Shown here piece after piece: positions 59,467 through 64,000 of a stretch of DNA of 64,000 bases. How positions within the stretch are numbered: the stretch's first letter is position 1; each line of letters opens with the position of its first letter. The notes beneath the pieces were generated by a model. The model searched no databases and was not told the origin of the DNA. It was given only the letters and a program-made list of their open reading frames with translations. Position numbers and translations under genes: made by a program. The stretch is taken from positions 314,816-378,815 of the forward strand of contig JAAGOF010000188.1 in the NCBI GenBank assembly GCA_010645155.1. The letters run 5' to 3'. Source of the DNA: Tigriopus japonicus. Its lineage: Eukaryota > Arthropoda > Copepoda > Harpacticoida > Harpacticidae.

Positions 59467-60727
59467 TTTTAATATGTACATAAGTGTCTCATCTTTGCTT
59501 TGCCAGTAGTGATCAAGGATCAAAGAAAGAATTCAGTGCAATGTTACCAGTTTTCAGTCTTCGGTGCCATTTTTTCTGTTTGAGCCAGTGACGCAGCCGA
59601 AATACGTATATTGCTACATGCCTGTGCAAAGGAAATCTACCGGACAATCCCAAATCAGTGAACTTTAAGGACAAACCGTTATAGACAAACATTACTTGGG
59701 TTTCAAATTTCTGGCAAATTCATAGGGTCTCAAAGCCACACAAAGTTTTTGTTGATCCTGAACAGATGACTAGTTAAAAGACAAAAATGGCATAAAAAGC
59801 ACCTTGAAAGCAAGTTGAATTGGCAAAAAACAGAGAAAATAATTCAAGGAACAGCAATGGGCAAAACAAAAAATTGAATATAGCAAGTTTTAAAAAAGTC
59901 ATAAAATGATTAAGATTGTATTGTCGGTCGCTTAGGCTAGTTCTGGTTATCCTTGTTTTTTCATTCTGATCTATTCGGATGCCTCATAGTTGAAATTGAT
60001 AAATTGGCATCAACATTTTGGATTGATTATAAAAGTGACGAATATTGAACAAACATTTTTACCTAACAATGTTTTGCTTGAAATTTTGAAACCCTAATCT
60101 TCATACCCATGTGTTGTTATGAATGTAACATTTTCAGCCATATGCTACATTGCTTCTACTGATTTACAGTCTCGGTCAAATATGTATTTAGCACCAGGAA
60201 GATGCAATAAACACTTTTCCCTCACTTACATGGCCGTGGTTAATGTTTCCTTATCTTAAACAAGGACACAGAGAAAATTGACAGAGAAGCAAATGTTGAG
60301 AATATCTTCCAATTAGACTATCTTTACTCTCTCTTTCCTCCCTTGGTTTCTGAAATTTTAATTTAATTTGCGAATCTTGGATAACATTATTGCTCAATCT
60401 TTCTTGATATGAAATTGTGTGCCTAAATTTCATTTTTACTATCAATTTATCATGCTTGTGATCTTAGCTTTCGCTTTGTACCCTTTCAATGCCTCTGGTT
60501 AATATATTTCTGCCATGCTTATTGAATGAATGGTGTTTTTTGTTTTTTAATAGCTAATTAGAATTTAGATTTTTACAAAAAGTCATTGGTAGTGTACAAG
60601 ATAAGTATATATTTAGGCCAAAGTTTCATAAATGAGGTGGTAAGGATACAGGCCCTCGAGTTTTTAACATGGGAGAAACACTTTATACTTGTTAAGTTTT
60701 GGACCCTCCTACGTATTGGGGAAAAAG
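59467..60727. other. gene-free spacer
   Basis: AT-rich, no recognisable gene or repeat. Confidence 0.4.
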
Positions 60728-61937
60728 CAGGGTGGGCATTTGATTTTTGGACATTTTGTCCACCCCTGTCCAAAAGGTGTCCAAAAGTGTCCAAAAATAA
60801 GGCTGTCCAAAAAAAGGAGTGTCCAAAAGTGTCCAAAAATAAGGCTGTCCAAAAAAAGGAGTGTCCAAAAGTGTCCAAAAATAGTAATTCGAAAAATAAT
60901 GGTTAAAAACATTTTTAGAATAACATTCTACAAATTTTCTCTCCAAAATAAACGTCACTTGACGAAATCTAAGCAAGAATAAGTCAATTCAGCATAAGAA
61001 ACTTACACTTAATACATTAAATGAGCCAATAACTTGAAGGCCAAACTGGACATTTGAACTTTCCACTCTTTTCATTTGACCACCGAGCATCGTCCAAAAT
61101 GTGGGAAAGAATGATCGACTGAAGGAATGAACGAACAAACGAATGTGAGACTGGGACTACTAATAACACGCTCACACCACACTTCATGTTAAACATAGTA
61201 TGCGAGTACATTTTAAAGCTAATTGTGTCTTGATTTGTGACAAGAGAAGGTTACTTAGTATTTTGATTTATATTCCAAAGTTTATCATTGTTGCAAGTGT
61301 TTCCCATCCAAGAGGCAAGAAGTCTTTTGACCTGACTGTCCAAAAAATGTTAACTATAATAAAGCACACTCAAACTGATATCAGATTGCAATGTGGGTAT
61401 TATAATGCTTTTGCCAAAGAATTAAAGCAGTGTTGTTTTACTATTAAAAAAGACAAGACTCTTGTTTACAGATGAGGAAATAAAATGTATATCTTGAAAC
61501 ATTTTGAACAGTTACACACATTTTACCATATTGTATAAACAAAACATTTATTTTTTTAACAAGTTATTAACAAGTTATCATGGCAAAGTTTATTTCTCCA
61601 AATAATGTTCCCATTAATAGAACTATTTTTGTTTAAGTACACAACCATGCATTCTTTAGAATTCAATTACTTATGTAGTGTAACTGGTTTTTCGTCTGAT
61701 TTGTACAACTTTCTTATACGTTTGTTGGACTTTTGGACACTTATGGACATCTTTTGGGGATTTTTGGACACCCTCTGGGGATTTTTGGACACCTTCTGGG
61801 GATTTTTGGACACTTTTGGACACTTTTGGACACTTTTGGACACTTTTGGACACTTTTGGACACTTTTGGACACTTTTGGACACTTTTGGACACTAGGGTG
61901 TCCAAAATGCTCTCGATGTCGAAAAATGCCCACCCTG
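60728..61937. mobile_element. hAT-like element with subterminal inverted tandem arrays
   Basis: Left end CAGGGTGGGCATTT at 60728 and right end AAATGCCCACCCTG at 61937 (with one extra internal base) are inverse. Identical 8-bp target duplications ggaaaaag flank it (60720-60727, 61938-61945). Just inside the left end, gtgtccaaaa motifs recur in a 42-bp unit repeated about twice (60770-60880). Just inside the right end the inverse motif cacttttgga forms eight perfect 10-bp tandem units (61811-61890), preceded by three units with ggggatttttggacac. 1210 bp, no transposase. Confidence 0.9.
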
Positions 61938-61945
61938 GGAAAAAG

Positions 61946-63220
61946 AGGTTAAGTGTACTCCCCTTTCAGGGGTACATGCATTATCATGCTATAGGTGGAT
62001 GTTATTCGGGTGGTTTTATATCTTAAATACGTCAAAATACACAAATCAAGTTTTATTCCCAAACAAGAGTTTGAAAAAAATATATTTTGTCTTCTTAATT
62101 ATTCATTCATTCAACCAAGGAATATAAGATAGCACTGGGGCAGTCACCTTAAGGGCCTTGTTCAGAGGCCCATATCAGCAAAAAAGCTTGATTCCATTCC
62201 AATACAAGATCGTGTTGTGACTCAGCATCAACAGCTAAAAGTTTGAAAATCAGCATCAAGCCACATCACTCCTAGCAAATGAATATTGAACTCAGTGTGG
62301 CCAACTTGTATTTTTCGATGCTAATTTCTGAAAATTAGCATTTTTTTCAAGACCAAAACCATTGCAGAATTTTGAATAGCATCGCTCGGATTTTAAGCAT
62401 TTTTCTAGCATTATTTGAAAGGCTTTAGAAGAAAAAAAAATGCATAGCATTTTAGCATTGTTCTAGCACTTTTTTGGAAAAAACATCCAATTTTGGGCTT
62501 CAAAGACAGCTGATTTTGACAGGTGAATTTGCCTACGTTACCTGACTTAAAAAAGATAATTGGAAGACTTGTGATCCTTATATTCAAATTGGTTCTACAG
62601 CACAGATAACCAAATTTCTGTTTACAGGCTTTGTCTAGACAACTTGAGACGGGGCACAAAGCATTACTTGTCTCAAAAAAGATTAGAGTTGTGATGGAAC
62701 TGCAAACCTACTACAGAAAGACATATTTTTAATCTTAAAATGGATAAATCAGTGTTTCAGTGAAAAAAAGGATCAAAAAGGGCTTCTTACCAAAAACATT
62801 TAGATTAAAAGAGGGCTTTTTTTTAAATGAAAACTAGCTGTTTACAAAATTCTTGACATGCAATATTTTACAATCAATGCATTAGAAATTTTTGAAGGCA
62901 AAGTTTTTAACTAGTTTTGGCAAGTAGCAGAAAAATGATTTTTTGTCAATTTCAGCAAAATTAAAGTCAAAATATAGATTCAAATATTCACTGATGGGCA
63001 TAATAGCCGCTTTGGGCGGGTAATCCAAGGCCCAATCGGCCTGTCAAATCGATTGAAACTCACTGTCACTAATTAATATAAAAAAACTAACTAAAGTTAA
63101 AAATTAACTAAACTAAAAAAATAACATTAGACTGCCACATATAAAATCAGCCTTAACCTCGATAAATCTAGGCGGGAATGGTTTGATATTTATAAGAAAC
63201 CTTCAGGACACCTGAACAAT
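61946..63220. other. gene-free spacer with a hAT-like tip
   Basis: Includes a hairpin cccctttcagggg near 61961 and a possible hAT-type terminus cagtgtggccaactt at 62294, followed by many ttagcat/tagcatt motifs to about 62470. No partner end seen. Confidence 0.35.
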
Positions 63221-63655
63221 TCAGGATCCGGGATTAAAAGTCCGTTTCATGCCCTTACGCGTCACCGAAAAAGTCCAAACAGTCCCAATTTCGGATGTCC
63301 CATTCCCGTTTTGACACCCACCATATCGATATTCTCCGCATTGGTTGACGGCAATTCCCCTGTCCAAACACCAGGGTTCGAAGTGGAAGCCTTTTCTGCC
63401 TGTCATTACACTTTTGAATGCTGGACGCGTCTTGTCCATTGTGTGGGCCAAGGTCGATCGGACTGCCTTAAAGGCCGTCGAGTTGAAAGGGACCTGGCTT
63501 GATTGTGTTCGTTTGTGGGCCTCAATAAGGCTTACGACATAGGCAGTGAAGATGACCCGAATTCTTCTCCGTGCTTTGTCATACATGTATGCGATTGGTA
63601 TTTGTTGATTAAAGAAACCGCCCTCCTCTTGAACAGCTCTTTCCAGTCTGGGCAA
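63221..63655 (-). CDS. possible last exon of an unrecognised gene
   Basis: Open for 144 codons on the minus strand, and open further upstream to about 63662. Balanced amino-acid composition with QQIPIAYMYDKARRRIRVIF early, then HFEPWCLDRGIAVNQCGEYR and a C-terminus VTRKGMKRTFNPGS. No domain recognised. A good donor (gtaagc) lies inside, at about 63541, so part of the frame might be intronic. It may be the 3' end of a gene lying to the right of the window, or chance. Confidence 0.25.
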   Translation of the reverse strand: MPRLERAVQEEGGFFNQQIPIAYMYDKARRRIRVIFTAYVVSLIEAHKRTQSSQVPFNSTAFKAVRSTLAHTMDKTRPAFKSVMTGRKGFHFEPWCLDRGIAVNQCGEYRYGGCQNGNGTSEIGTVWTFSVTRKGMKRTFNPGS

Positions 63656-63884
63656 TAGACTAGCAATAGTCCGGATGAATCAAAGCCGTAACTGTCGAAC
63701 TACACCTCACAAGACTCGTCAGACCCTTGGGCATCTACACTTTAGAGGGCTTAACAATCTCGCGTGTTTAAAAGATCCGAACTTGAAATGAGTAAACTTC
63801 TTCCTAATATTTGCATTATTTTTAAGCGTTTATAATATACCAATTATTATTGCTATTTCTTTTGGTATTGAACCACTGAAACAG

Positions 63885-64000
63885 AGGCAACTGAGGTCGA
63901 GTTGGTTGAAGTAGCTCAACCAAAAATTGTCCAGAAAGCTCTAGCTTGTAAGGAAGTCTGTCCTGACCACAAAAGGCAGCCTTGTAGTCCCGATAGAAAA
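63885..64000 (+). CDS. possible exon cut by the right edge
   Basis: After a plausible acceptor (ctgaaacag) the plus frame reads EATEVELVEVAQPKIVQKAL followed by ACKEVCPDHKRQPCSPDRK, with three Cys, open to the window end. The minus strand is also open here, so the evidence is weak. Confidence 0.2.

Noticed and set aside
60573..60906. Frames with repeated FGHSFFWTALFLDT or VQKKECPKVSKNKA
   Set aside because: Translations of the left subterminal array of the same element.
61605..61952. Open frames made of repeated FGHFWTLLDT or its complement QKCPKVSKSV
   Set aside because: All are translations of the 10-bp tandem array; the array is open in several frames because it lacks stops.
1..64000. 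tRNA, rRNA or CRISPR features
   Set aside because: No B-box GGTTCGAATCC-type word in tRNA context, no rRNA-like sequence and no spaced direct-repeat array of CRISPR form; tandem arrays here have no unique spacers.

Overview
This is a eukaryotic, animal-type window. Genes are split by spliceosomal introns with GT-AG borders, many only 65-77 bp long. AATAAA poly(A) signals follow several genes, genes lie on both strands without operons, and the spacers are AT-rich and full of DNA transposons. The gene set (seipin, TTLL12, QDPR, TMEM256, MOB2, DDB1, an ASPG-type asparaginase, GT11 fucosyltransferases) fits an invertebrate metazoan. The MOB2 is closest to the arthropod form, so an arthropod, possibly a crustacean such as a copepod, is my best inference. 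No species can be named from sequence alone.

Layout. 1-452: 5' end of an asparaginase/lysophospholipase gene running off the left edge (minus). 453-11358: about 11 kb with no supportable gene but several inverted-repeat transposons (piggyBac-like 1829-3073, Tc1/mariner-like 6300-6717, foldback 8037-8698, hAT-like relic from 9285). 11359-17392: intronless seipin, then TTLL12, with an unrelated two-exon membrane-protein gene nested on the opposite strand inside a TTLL12 intron. 18858-19690: QDPR (minus). 20896-24779: two tandem GT11 fucosyltransferase genes (minus) with identical exon structure. 25465-25941: TMEM256. 26-30.9 kb: no gene, one hAT-like element. 30968-33329: MOB2. 35276-35644: small charged orphan ORF. 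36.1-36.8 kb: LTR retrotransposon piece. 37213-54623: DDB1 in 13 exons. 54.6-63 kb: decayed LTR and LINE retroelements, a long-inverted-repeat MITE and a hAT-like element with terminal tandem arrays. 63.2-64 kb: weak coding signals at the right edge.

The genes are unrelated housekeeping functions rather than a pathway: lipid-droplet biogenesis (seipin), tubulin/histone-linked TTL-like protein (TTLL12), tetrahydrobiopterin recycling (QDPR), Golgi-type fucosylation (two GT11 genes), NDR-kinase regulation (MOB2) and the CUL4 ubiquitin-ligase adaptor DDB1. The most striking structure is in DDB1. Eight introns are 65-77 bp and four are 2.1-4.2 kb, and all four long ones carry transposable elements. 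For several elements I could read both terminal repeats and matching target-site duplications. Two near-identical 2.07-2.08 kb copies of one element sit in two DDB1 introns in the same orientation. No operon-like or defence-like novel system is apparent; the novelty here is in the non-autonomous transposon families and a few gene-structure puzzles.
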